A DNA stretch of 12,831 nt, from positions 1 to 12,831 of the forward strand of contig JBBDSC010000014.1 of the NCBI GenBank assembly GCA_040905145.1, read 5' to 3'. The stretch's first letter is position 1. Each line of letters opens with the position of its first letter. The notes beneath the pieces were generated by a model that was not told the DNA's origin, made no database searches, and was given only the letters and a program-made list of their open reading frames with translations. Shown here in pieces: positions 1 to 7,563 of the stretch. The translations under genes and the position numbers were made by a program. The stretch comes from DATGMS01 sp040905145. GTDB lineage: Bacteria; Bacteroidota; Bacteroidia; Cytophagales; Cyclobacteriaceae.

Positions 1-58
1 AGGAAAGAGAGAAGGGCTTTATTTAAAAAAAGGGATTGGATTTTCATTATTAAACTTA

Positions 59-1180
59 TCATAATACATCCAAATCCACTTTTTCACCTGTTTCAACTGC
101 CCGATAGATGGCATCAATAATCTTTAAATCTTTTAGGCCTTCTTCTCCGTCCACTGGCACCACTGGCTTTTGGTCCTCCAGGATGATTCCTGCCATTTCA
201 TCCATCTGTACTGTTTGATGGGTCACATGTGGCTGATTTAATTCCCCATTATGGGTACGGCCTTTGATGGGGCCATAACCGGTAGCTGGTTGTAATTCGG
301 CAAATCCATCATCGCCATTCAAAAAAAAGCGGTCAAGATTATTCATGGCGTAGGTTGACAAACAGGAGGCTACTGCTCCGCTGGGAAAGCCAAATTGAAA
401 CTGAATGGTCTCGTCCACGCCTTCCTTGAACTTCTCTTTGTTGGTTTTAGTCTCCTGTGCGGTGACCCAGATGGGCTCTTCCCCGACCATGTAACGTGCA
501 CCATTGATGGAGTAAATTCCTATGTCCATCATCGCACCACCCCCGGCCAACTCTTTGTTCAACCGCCATTGATCAGGATCCCCTATTTTGAATCCGCTCA
601 ACCCCTGAAAGAAAAGAATTTTGCCGAACTCCCCTTCTTTACGCATGTTGATGATCTTCAGCGTATTTGGTTCAAAATGCAATCTGTAGCCAACCAGTAA
701 TTTAACATTGGCTTCCTTGCATGCCTCCACCATTTCCTTCCCTTCTTTGGCATTTACAGCCATTGGTTTCTCACAAATGACGTGTTTACCCGCTTTTGCC
801 GCCCGTATGGTATGATCGTGGTGCAGACCATTCGGCGTGATGACATAGACGGCGTCAATATCCGGATTGTCTTTAATTTGGTCAAAATTCCCATAATTGT
901 AGCAATTTTTTTCAGGAATGTTGTATTTGCCCTGCCAATCCTTAATTTTAGAAGGCGTCCCGCTGATAACCCCCACTAATTTAGCCTTCTTACTCGATTG
1001 CATAGCCTCTGCCACCCTGGTACCATAGCTGCCCAAACCCATGATGGCCACCCGTAGAACCGGTCCCTCATAAGGATTGTCGTAAAAGTCCTTTATCGTC
1101 ACTGAGCCGTAATCCGGCAATAAAGGCAAAGCTACTGCAGAAAAGGTGATCTTTTGTAAAAATTTGCGTCGTGAGTTCAT
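59..1180 (-). CDS. Tat-exported Gfo/Idh/MocA family oxidoreductase
   Basis: NAD(P)-dependent oxidoreductase of the Gfo/Idh/MocA family, probably acting on a sugar or sugar derivative; the substrate cannot be read from sequence. I start it at the ATG at 1178-1180 (373 aa). The frame is open upstream to 1261, but those 27 residues look non-coding, while this start gives MNSRRKFLQK, a twin-arginine motif (S-R-R-x-F-L) followed by a short hydrophobic stretch (residues 11-21), so export by Tat is likely. The Rossmann motif GLGSYG is at 48-53, the EKP motif with the catalytic-type Lys at 137-139, YRLHFEP at 165-171 and GGGAMMDIGIY at 213-223, all typical of glucose-fructose-oxidoreductase-like members. 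The length is normal. No clear signal-peptidase site is visible, so the N-terminus might stay as an anchor. It lies alone, downstream of the pgk terminator, with no Shine-Dalgarno sequence and no convincing -7 box found. Confidence 0.9.
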   Translation of the reverse strand: MNSRRKFLQKITFSAVALPLLPDYGSVTIKDFYDNPYEGPVLRVAIMGLGSYGTRVAEAMQSSKKAKLVGVISGTPSKIKDWQGKYNIPEKNCYNYGNFDQIKDNPDIDAVYVITPNGLHHDHTIRAAKAGKHVICEKPMAVNAKEGKEMVEACKEANVKLLVGYRLHFEPNTLKIINMRKEGEFGKILFFQGLSGFKIGDPDQWRLNKELAGGGAMMDIGIYSINGARYMVGEEPIWVTAQETKTNKEKFKEGVDETIQFQFGFPSGAVASCLSTYAMNNLDRFFLNGDDGFAELQPATGYGPIKGRTHNGELNQPHVTHQTVQMDEMAGIILEDQKPVVPVDGEEGLKDLKIIDAIYRAVETGEKVDLDVL

Positions 1181-1470
1181 AACAGAAAGTTTTATATAAC
1201 CTGAAACAAGTCTTGAATGAAGTTCAATTATCTTCAAATGCCTTCTTGTGGGACATGGCAATTTTCCCTTATTAAATCTTCATAAATTTAAGCTAATATA
1301 ATATTTTTGGATTTAGTGGGGGCTATCTTTTTTTTATTTTCATAGATGATCTGTATAAAAAAAACAGAGGCAAGCTGCAGTGTAACTTGCCCTAGGACCA
1401 TGGTTTGGCCGGTATTTTTCTGTTTTCCTCATTTTGCAAAAACAAAACGTAAGTTACTGATTACTGAATA
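1181..1470. other. AT-rich spacer between pgk and the oxidoreductase gene
   Basis: This 290-bp spacer holds the pgk terminator in its right part (1357-1391). The remainder is very AT-rich and must contain the promoter of the oxidoreductase gene, but no TAnnTTTG box in the right orientation was found. A short perfect palindrome, AATATAATATT, lies at 1295-1305. No other gene is supported here. Confidence 0.5.
1357..1391 (-). terminator. Rho-independent terminator of pgk
   Basis: Read on the minus strand, GGCAAG (1391-1386) pairs perfectly with CTTGCC (1374-1369) across an 11-nt loop. It is followed by TCTG and then eight T residues (1364-1357). It lies 80 bp after the pgk stop codon in the correct orientation. 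A 6-bp GC-containing stem with an uninterrupted T tract is a standard intrinsic terminator. Confidence 0.8.
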
Positions 1471-2670
1471 TTAGGGTTTCAAGGCTTTCACCCCGGGAAG
1501 TTCTTTGCCTTCCATATGTTCCAACAAAGCCCCGCCACCGGTGGAGACATAGGAGACTTTATCCCCATACCCGAATTTATTTACCGCTGCTGCTGAGTCC
1601 CCCCCGCCTATTAAGGAAAATGCACCGTTTTCAGTAGCTTCCACCACGGCTTCCGCCACAGCTTTGGTCCCCCCTTCAAAACTGCTCATTTCAAACACTC
1701 CCATGGGACCGTTCCAAAGAATGGTCTTAGAGGATCTGATAACGTCTGAAAAAAGTTCCCTTGTGGCGGTTCCGATATCCAGTCCCATCCATCCCTCTGG
1801 GATTTCGCCACTTTTAGCAGTATTTTGCGCTGCATCATTGGCAAAAGCCTTTGACGTAACAGAATCTACGGGAAGGATTAACTTTACTCCGTTTCGTTTT
1901 GCCTTTTTTATCAGTTCAAGGGCCAGGTCCATTTTGTCCGCTTCTAACAGGGAATCCCCTATTTCACCTCCTTGGGCTTTGGCAAAGGTATAGGACATGC
2001 CACCACCAATGATCAAGTTATCCACCCTGTCCAAAAGTTTATCTATGATCTGGATTTTGTCGGAAATTTTGGCGCCGCCCATGACCGCAGTATAAGGCTT
2101 GTTGGGATGTTCCATCACCTTGTCGGCGTTCTTCAATTCGGACTGCATCAAATAACCGGCAACCTTTTCATCAAAAAACCGGGCGATAACGGCCGTTGAG
2201 GCATGTGCCCTATGTGCTGTGCCAAAGGCATCATTTACATAGATATCACCCAATTGGGCCAGTTTTTTTGCAAAATCCTCATCTCCCTTTTCTTCTTCCT
2301 TATAAAACCTAAGGTTTTCCAACAATAAAACTTCCCCCACCTTTAATCCTTCCGCCAATTGAACGGCTTCCTCTCCAATACAATCCTTGGCAAATTTAAC
2401 GTCGGCTTTCAGAGCATTTTGAAGGTCCTGAACAATGTGGGTCAGGGAAAACTTATCTTCCGGCCCTTCTTTCGGTCTCCCCAAGTGTGACATCAAAATG
2501 GCAGCTCCTCCATCTTGCAGGATTTTCTCGATGGTGGGTATGGCCGCCATAATTCGGGAATTATCAGTTACGTTTAGTTGGTCGTCCAAGGGCACGTTAA
2601 AATCAACCCTGATCAAGGCTTTTTTCCCTTTGAAATTTATGTTATCAACGGTTTTTATTTCACTGTTCAT
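1471..2670 (-). CDS. pgk: Phosphoglycerate kinase
   Basis: Cytosolic glycolytic enzyme that transfers phosphate between 1,3-bisphosphoglycerate and ADP to give 3-phosphoglycerate and ATP. At 399 aa it has the usual bacterial length and all expected signatures: RVDFNVP at 21-27, SHLGRP at 61-66 and ENLRF at 118-122 and GTAHRAHAS at 150-158 (substrate side), then MGGAKISDK at 197-205, WNGPMGVFE at 319-327, GGGDSAAA at 355-362 and STGGGA at 376-381 (nucleotide side and hinge). It begins with ATG. It lies 86 bp after sua5 on the same strand and could be read from the same transcript or from its own promoter; I did not find a convincing -7 box in that spacer. Transcription should end at the hairpin at 1357-1391. 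Nothing looks degraded. Confidence 0.98.
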   Translation of the reverse strand: MNSEIKTVDNINFKGKKALIRVDFNVPLDDQLNVTDNSRIMAAIPTIEKILQDGGAAILMSHLGRPKEGPEDKFSLTHIVQDLQNALKADVKFAKDCIGEEAVQLAEGLKVGEVLLLENLRFYKEEEKGDEDFAKKLAQLGDIYVNDAFGTAHRAHASTAVIARFFDEKVAGYLMQSELKNADKVMEHPNKPYTAVMGGAKISDKIQIIDKLLDRVDNLIIGGGMSYTFAKAQGGEIGDSLLEADKMDLALELIKKAKRNGVKLILPVDSVTSKAFANDAAQNTAKSGEIPEGWMGLDIGTATRELFSDVIRSSKTILWNGPMGVFEMSSFEGGTKAVAEAVVEATENGAFSLIGGGDSAAAVNKFGYGDKVSYVSTGGGALLEHMEGKELPGVKALKP

Positions 2671-2756
2671 AAGAAAAGATTTATGTTTAATAATTTTATT
2701 TGTGTAAGTCCCTGGTAACAGACCATTAAAACAAGTACATTTTCTTTACCCGGCAA

Positions 2757-3719
2757 TCATTTAGCCGCAGCTCTTCTCAATCGGTCATTAATTGCTTTTC
2801 CAAAATGCTCTTCGGGCAATTCTTCCGCCAAAATTACAGAAACATCTGCTTGATCTAAATATCTCATGCCCGCGAAAAGATTCTTGGCGGCTTCACGATA
2901 ATCCCTTTGCTTGCTTAAAACAAACTTTTCGGAGGCCTTCAAAAAAGAATAATCCTTGTCGAAGGATAAAACCGCAAATTTTACACCAGAAGCAGCATAT
3001 TTTTCCGCCAACTCTTCCAGGTTTCCCAAGATGAAAGGCTTCCGCGGAGCGTAATGGCTTTTAAGCATCCCCGGGGATTTTGGATTGCTACTTGATTGGG
3101 GTAATATAAGCACTTTTCCCACTACTTTCTCTATAGCGGAAACTTCCGTGCCCCCTAATCGATAAATTATTGTTTGGCCCTGCTCTATTCCTACAATGGT
3201 ACTTTCCAATCCCACCTCGCTACTGCCCCCATCCAAGATGTAAGGGATCTTATCTCCTAACTGGTCTTGCACATGATGGGCCTTTGTGGGACTAATGTAT
3301 CCAAAAGGATTGGCACTGGGTGCTGCCAAAGGAAAATCCAAGGAAAGCAACAATTCCATGGCCATGGGGTGATCTGGCACCCTGACGGCCACATAATCCA
3401 GCCCACTTGTAACAAGATCGGGAATAATGGACTTCTTTTCCAATAATAATGTCAAAGGTCCTGGCCAAAATTTATTGGCCAGTTCCTTAAGTTCTTCATC
3501 AATGGAAGTGGTGTATTGGCTGATCTGCTCCATGCTGCCGGTGTGAATGATCAAGGGATCAAAACTGGGCCTGTTTTTGGTTTCAAAGATTTTGGTCACT
3601 GCATCAAGATTAAGTGCATTTCCTGCTAAACCATAAACGGTCTCCGTAGGCAAGCCTACCAATTCCCCTGCCTCCAAAAGCTGTTTTGCCCTGGCAATAT
3701 CTTTTCCAATTTCAGCCAT
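2757..3719 (-). CDS. sua5: L-threonylcarbamoyladenylate synthase, long Sua5 form
   Basis: Makes threonylcarbamoyl-AMP from threonine, bicarbonate and ATP, the first step of the t6A37 modification of tRNAs that read ANN codons. The N-terminal YrdC-fold domain (about 1-205) shows PTETVYGL at 24-31, the KNRPSFDPL loop at 48-56, WPGPLTLLL at 85-93, SANPFGYISPT at 135-145, GLESTI at 170-175 and RLGG at 187-190. A linker with SPGMLKSHYAP at 215-225 leads into a C-terminal Sua5 domain (about 228-320), so this is the two-domain Sua5 type and not the short TsaC type. Its ATG overlaps the stop codon of the upstream TPR gene by one base (TAATG at 3721-3717, read on the minus strand), which favours translational coupling. 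Family assignment is secure; the symbol follows the yeast and long-form name. Confidence 0.95.
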   Translation of the reverse strand: MAEIGKDIARAKQLLEAGELVGLPTETVYGLAGNALNLDAVTKIFETKNRPSFDPLIIHTGSMEQISQYTTSIDEELKELANKFWPGPLTLLLEKKSIIPDLVTSGLDYVAVRVPDHPMAMELLLSLDFPLAAPSANPFGYISPTKAHHVQDQLGDKIPYILDGGSSEVGLESTIVGIEQGQTIIYRLGGTEVSAIEKVVGKVLILPQSSSNPKSPGMLKSHYAPRKPFILGNLEELAEKYAASGVKFAVLSFDKDYSFLKASEKFVLSKQRDYREAAKNLFAGMRYLDQADVSVILAEELPEEHFGKAINDRLRRAAAK

Positions 3720-4429
3720 TAATTTTCACAAAATTTATCAACCCAGTCTTTTGCCCCGGTATATCCCAAACTCAATGCCATTTCTAAGTCGGCACAGCCT
3801 TCCTCCTTCTTTTCCAGGGCACTTAATTTCGTAATGCCCAACAAGTAAAAAGCAGCAGCATTTCTTTGGTCAAGATTGACGGTGTTGATGAGGGATTCCA
3901 AAGCCCCCATAGGGTTATTGTTCCCCAACTGGGCCTTGGCTTTATTAAAGTGAACCTGCGACTGATTAGGATCGGCTTGGAGGGACCTATTAAAATCCAC
4001 AATGGCATCTTCATAGGATTCCATGCCCAAAAGGGCCAGCCCCCGGTTATAATAGACATCTAACTGCTGAGGATCCAAGCCGTTGGCATAATTATAATCA
4101 ATAATGGCTTTAGTGAATTCCTTTTTCTCGAAATAGGCGTTACCCCTATTAAAGAACGGTTTATAGGAAGTAGAATCAATTGCAATAGAGGCATTAAAAG
4201 CTTCTATGGCCAAGTCCCACTCCTGCAATTCATAAAGCGCTACCCCTTTTGCATTATGGGCCGAAGTATTTTCATTGTTTTCCGCTATCACCCGGTCAAA
4301 ATATTCCACCGCTTCCCTATAATTCTGTGCTTCAAGTTGCTTTATTCCTTCATCGAACAGTTCCCCTTCAGAGGGGGAGCAAGCAAAGATGGTCATTAAA
4401 AGAATGAATGATATGCTTATTTTATTCAC
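3719..4429 (-). CDS. TPR-repeat lipoprotein
   Basis: Predicted envelope lipoprotein made almost wholly of tetratricopeptide repeats, probably a protein-interaction scaffold; the partner is unknown. The start is GTG (4429-4427). No ATG precedes it in frame, and starting at Met12 would destroy the signal peptide. Residues 1-16 form a short signal sequence ending in the lipobox TIFAC with Cys17 as the lipidation site. About six TPR units follow from residue 24 to the end, at 34-residue spacing, with typical YYNRGLAL- and FNRGNAYF-like helices. The last unit ends with Cys212 and Cys234 in a GCADLEMALSLGY...FCEN pattern often seen at the end of Bacteroidota TPR proteins. It is 236 aa, 21 bp downstream of the NUDIX gene, and overlaps sua5 by one base. 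No Shine-Dalgarno sequence precedes the start; the leader is A-rich. Confidence 0.88.
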   Translation of the reverse strand: MNKISISFILLMTIFACSPSEGELFDEGIKQLEAQNYREAVEYFDRVIAENNENTSAHNAKGVALYELQEWDLAIEAFNASIAIDSTSYKPFFNRGNAYFEKKEFTKAIIDYNYANGLDPQQLDVYYNRGLALLGMESYEDAIVDFNRSLQADPNQSQVHFNKAKAQLGNNNPMGALESLINTVNLDQRNAAAFYLLGITKLSALEKKEEGCADLEMALSLGYTGAKDWVDKFCEN

Positions 4430-4450
4430 GTTTTTTATTTTTTTTTATCA

Positions 4451-5002
4451 TTATAAAAGGATTTCCGATTTACTTGTCTTTTCCAGCATTCTAAGAATGG
4501 AGATATTATATTGAACCGTATCCGCTACCGAATCAAAGGAAATCCAGGCCAAGTCTTTACTTTCCTTACTTATTTTCAATGGCTCATCAATCTCTGCCTC
4601 AATCAAAAACCTTACATCATAATGAAAATGTTGACTCTCCCTGACATTGGCCGGAATGATATGCTTATCTATATCAAAGATAAATTGATCCACAATCCGC
4701 AAAGAAGACAGGCCACTTTCCTCCCTGGCTTCATCCATGGCCACCTCCAACAGGTTTTCATTCCCATCTGCATGACCGCCCAACTGTAGCCATCGGTTGA
4801 GTTTGTTATGAAGGCTCAATAGGGTATGTGTTCTTCTCTTGTTGACTATCCAGGCAGAGGCCGTGAAATGCCCCTCAGTTCTTTCCCTTTTATAAGCAAG
4901 TGGGTCACCTGTTAGTTGCACAAAATCGATTACAAGAGATTGTTCTTCTTCAAAGGGAGTTCTGTAATTTTCCAAAAGGATTTTTAGCCTATTTCTATCC
5001 AT
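4451..5002 (-). CDS. NUDIX hydrolase with an altered Nudix box
   Basis: Hydrolase of the NUDIX superfamily, which cleaves nucleoside diphosphates linked to another group; the substrate cannot be inferred. I place the start at the ATG at 5000-5002 (183 aa), 10 bp after the stop of the upstream gene. The frame is open to an ATG at 5059, but that would overlap the upstream gene by 47 bp and add 19 residues not expected in the family. Conserved HFTASAWIVN at 45-54 and NRWLQLGGHADG at 69-80 lead into the Nudix box at 76-98. The box fits G-x5-E-x7-R-E-U-x-E-E-x-G-U except that the Arg position is Asp90. The metal-binding glutamates Glu91, Glu94 and Glu95 are present. It is part of the recQ-to-sua5 run. 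Confidence 0.9.
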   Translation of the reverse strand: MDRNRLKILLENYRTPFEEEQSLVIDFVQLTGDPLAYKRERTEGHFTASAWIVNKRRTHTLLSLHNKLNRWLQLGGHADGNENLLEVAMDEAREESGLSSLRIVDQFIFDIDKHIIPANVRESQHFHYDVRFLIEAEIDEPLKISKESKDLAWISFDSVADTVQYNISILRMLEKTSKSEILL

Positions 5003-5012
5003 GTGGGGATCT

Positions 5013-5603
5013 TTAGCGTTCAAATAATTCTTCAATAAATTGATCAAAAGGTTTGGCATTCCCGTACAGGTGATCTGAATATACCGTCACCAAAACTTTT
5101 AGTAAACTGGGTTTACCATCTATCAATACTTTTTCTATACTGACATTTCCGAAAAGTTGATCCATCTTCTGGGCAGCAGCACGAACAGCAGCACCAACGG
5201 GTGGTTTAAAATACTGCTTTTCTGTCGTTTTTACAAGATCCTCTGTTTCTTGTAACTTCCTGTCCAGGCTTACCCTGTAATAACCCAAATCTAACATACG
5301 TAAGCCAAAAGCAAAGAAAAGATTGGAAAAAGCTTCTTCAGTAACCGGATGTTCAAAGGTAATGGCAAATCCATTGGCATAAGGCGAGGACAAGATATGC
5401 ACTTCTGGCTGATCATTGACACCTGCTTTCTTTAAATGATAAGTTTTATATAGGTGGTCAAAGGTTCTTTTTCCTTCGTCAGAATCCATCCAATTCCTGA
5501 TAGCATCAACAGCCTCTCCGGATTGTGTGAAATTTTCTTTATGGTTGAAATTTGATTTTTTCTCCGGAAAAAGATTTCCCAGAAGGTCATTTATGAATGT
5601 CAT
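5013..5603 (-). CDS. Conserved-looking protein of unknown function, coupled to recQ
   Basis: I do not recognise this 196-residue protein. It has no signal peptide or membrane segment, so it should be cytoplasmic. The first 50 residues are polar (FPEKKSNFNHKENF near 12-25). The rest looks like a compact alpha/beta domain with hydrophobic strands at VHILSSPYANGFAITF (68-83) and VLIDGKPSLLKVLVTVYS (159-176). A helical middle (89-108) and a KPPVGAAVRAAAQKMDQLFG helix (133-152) lie between them. The composition is that of a real protein and it is locked into an operon: its ATG overlaps the recQ stop by 4 bp (ATGA, 5603-5600) and its stop lies 10 bp before the NUDIX start. That position suggests co-expression with RecQ, but no function can be assigned. 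Confidence 0.8.
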   Translation of the reverse strand: MTFINDLLGNLFPEKKSNFNHKENFTQSGEAVDAIRNWMDSDEGKRTFDHLYKTYHLKKAGVNDQPEVHILSSPYANGFAITFEHPVTEEAFSNLFFAFGLRMLDLGYYRVSLDRKLQETEDLVKTTEKQYFKPPVGAAVRAAAQKMDQLFGNVSIEKVLIDGKPSLLKVLVTVYSDHLYGNAKPFDQFIEELFER

Positions 5604-7537
5604 TCCCTTTTCAGTTTAATTTTTCCATCACTTGCTGTCATTATAATTCCTTCATCTTCCAACTCTCTCAGGAGACCCACCGCAAATGAATCATTTTTTA
5701 CACCAACTGCCGAAAGTAATGTCTCCAAAGAAAACACTATGCCGCCACTTAAAGTTTTAATCACGCCCTCCCTGAGCTTTTTTTCCAATTCGGATTCTTT
5801 CCCTGCCCTTTTTCTTGACAAACATACATCACATACCCCGCATAACAGATCACTTTCCTCCCCAAAATATAAAAGTAGCTGATTTGTTCTGCACCACTTC
5901 TCATTCTTTACATAATCAATGATTGATTTTGCCTTTTCTTTGCTATTAATCCTACGTTCTGCTATTCTTTTGATGTTCAAGGGGAGTTTTCCCGCATCAA
6001 AGCGGGGGGTAAGAAAAGTTACCTGAGGTTTGTCCTTTCGTTTATTGTAGGCAAGCACGCCTAGTTTCTCTAATAGTTCCAGTTCTTTCACTATTTCAAA
6101 TTCCGGTAAATTCAGCGTTTTGGCCAATTTTTCCTCTTGGATTAGAATATAAGCTGAAAACAACTCACCTCCGTACATCCGGAGCAGCACTTTTATCAAG
6201 GGATCAAGCCTGGCATGGGCAATTTGGAATTCGTATAGCTTGCTTTGATCGATCAAAAGATGAAGGGTGGAGGGGGCATAAAAACTTTCATTCAGCTCAA
6301 TAAGCCCTTCCTCCTGCATCACTTTAAGGGCATTATAGGTCAATACCATATCCAGCTGATAAGTCTTCGTGAATTCGGCGATATCAATATCATAGCTGCT
6401 CATCAGACTACTCCCTACGGCAACCCTAAAAAAATTAGCCAAGCTCTGATAGACCTTTTTTATAAAATCAATGGGAGGATAGGCCATTTCTGCCCTTTCA
6501 CTTACTGTTTTTATATCTTTTTCCTGAACCAATAAAACAGCAAAGGCCTTGAGCTCATCCCGGCCTGCCCTACCTGCTTCCTGATAATAATTTTCAAGGT
6601 TCTCCGGCAGATCCAGGTGAATTACCGATCTTACATCCGGTTTATCAATTCCCATTCCAAAGGCATTGGTGGCTACTATCACCCTTGTTTTGCCAGTCAT
6701 CCAATCCTGTTGGCATGATTCCCTCACCTTATTGTCTAGGCCGGCATGGTAAAAATTGGCGGAAATCCCGATGGAATTAAGGATGCCTGCGATTTCCTTA
6801 GTGCCCTTCCTATTTCTCACATAGATGATAGCTGACCCGGGAACCTTCTGCAGGATTTCTATGGCCTTTTCGATTTTGTTCTCCACAAACCTTACCGAAT
6901 AGGAAAGATTGGACCTCACAAAAGATTGGACAAAAACCCTTGGCTCCTGTAGGAGCAATTTGTCTGTTATATCCTCTTTTACCGCCAAAGTAGCCGATGC
7001 CGTCAGGGCTATTATCGGTACAAGGGGATGGAAAGGCCTCAGTTCGGCAATCTCCAAATAGGAACGGCGGAAGTCATAGCCCCATTGGGATATACAATGT
7101 GCTTCATCCACAGCTATCAAGTTGACCTTCATCTGTTGGAACCGCTCGATAAACAAATCGGTTTTTAGCCGTTCAGGAGAGACATACAGAAATTTATAAT
7201 TTCCATAAATACAATTGTCCAGGATGGTATCAATTTCCCTTTTTCGCATGCCGGAATAAACAGCTGCAGCAAGTATATTTTTCTTTCTAAGCCCCTCTAC
7301 CTGATCTTTCATTAAAGCAATCAAAGGGGTTACCACCAGGCAAATCCCCTCCTGCATCAGCGCGGGTATCTGAAAACAAATTGATTTCCCCCCTCCGGTA
7401 GGTAAAAGCGCCAAGGTATCCTTCCCTCCCGCTGCAGCAAGCACAATATCTTCCTGCATGGGCCTAAAATCATTAAACCCAAATACTTCCTTTAATATTT
7501 GTAATGCTTTTGTTTTCAACAAAGGAAGATAAACCAT
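5600..7537 (-). CDS. recQ: ATP-dependent DNA helicase RecQ with inserted domain
   Basis: 3'-to-5' superfamily 2 DNA helicase for recombination and repair. All RecQ motifs are present: motif 0 FGFNDFRPMQ at 19-28, Walker A TGGGKS at 47-52, DEAH box with CISQWGYDFR at 144-157, TASAT at 179-183, FGMGIDKPDVR at 293-303 and QEAGRAGRD at 319-327. A zinc site C549-x16-C566-x2-C569-x2-C572 matches the spacing of the E. coli enzyme. The gap between the GRAGRD motif and the zinc site is about 220 residues, against roughly 50 in E. coli, so about 170-200 extra residues are inserted (345-545). The tail after 585 is a small winged-helix-like segment, and I see no HRDC domain. The ATG at 7537 is preceded by a strong Shine-Dalgarno sequence. 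comEC ends 26 bp upstream and the next gene overlaps by 4 bp. Confidence 0.96.
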   Translation of the reverse strand: MVYLPLLKTKALQILKEVFGFNDFRPMQEDIVLAAAGGKDTLALLPTGGGKSICFQIPALMQEGICLVVTPLIALMKDQVEGLRKKNILAAAVYSGMRKREIDTILDNCIYGNYKFLYVSPERLKTDLFIERFQQMKVNLIAVDEAHCISQWGYDFRRSYLEIAELRPFHPLVPIIALTASATLAVKEDITDKLLLQEPRVFVQSFVRSNLSYSVRFVENKIEKAIEILQKVPGSAIIYVRNRKGTKEIAGILNSIGISANFYHAGLDNKVRESCQQDWMTGKTRVIVATNAFGMGIDKPDVRSVIHLDLPENLENYYQEAGRAGRDELKAFAVLLVQEKDIKTVSERAEMAYPPIDFIKKVYQSLANFFRVAVGSSLMSSYDIDIAEFTKTYQLDMVLTYNALKVMQEEGLIELNESFYAPSTLHLLIDQSKLYEFQIAHARLDPLIKVLLRMYGGELFSAYILIQEEKLAKTLNLPEFEIVKELELLEKLGVLAYNKRKDKPQVTFLTPRFDAGKLPLNIKRIAERRINSKEKAKSIIDYVKNEKWCRTNQLLLYFGEESDLLCGVCDVCLSRKRAGKESELEKKLREGVIKTLSGGIVFSLETLLSAVGVKNDSFAVGLLRELEDEGIIMTASDGKIKLKRE

Positions 7538-7543
7538 TTTATT

Positions 7544-7551
7544 CTCCTTCC
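7544..7551 (-). promoter_or_regulatory. Strong Shine-Dalgarno sequence for recQ
   Basis: On the minus strand GGAAGGAG lies 6 nt before the recQ ATG, a near-perfect anti-16S match at ideal spacing. Most other starts in this window have only A/T-rich leaders, as usual in Bacteroidota, so this one stands out and confirms the chosen start. Confidence 0.75.
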
Positions 7552-7563
7552 AAAATTAGTGGT

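Noticed and set aside
1..58. Possible terminator after the oxidoreductase gene
   Set aside because: The minus strand has a T-rich run but no stem before it; the true terminator may lie outside the window.
1181..1261. N-terminal extension of the oxidoreductase frame to 1261
   Set aside because: The 27 extra residues do not resemble the family and would bury the twin-arginine signal inside the protein.
1302..1309. Plus-strand TATTTTTG box
   Set aside because: It matches the -7 consensus but no plus-strand gene follows; likely chance in an AT-rich spacer.
1664..2199. Plus-strand open frames opposite pgk
   Set aside because: Antisense shadows of a highly conserved gene; no start signals or family resemblance.
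2713..2725. TGGT/ACCA inverted repeat between sua5 and pgk
   Set aside because: Stem of only 4 bp with no T run, not convincing as a terminator or operator.
3823..4059. 78-codon open frame inside the TPR gene
   Set aside because: Trp/Pro-rich shadow frame generated by the TPR repeats.
5003..5059. Earlier NUDIX start at 5059
   Set aside because: It would overlap the upstream gene by 47 bp; the ATG at 5002 gives normal operon spacing and a family-like N-terminus.
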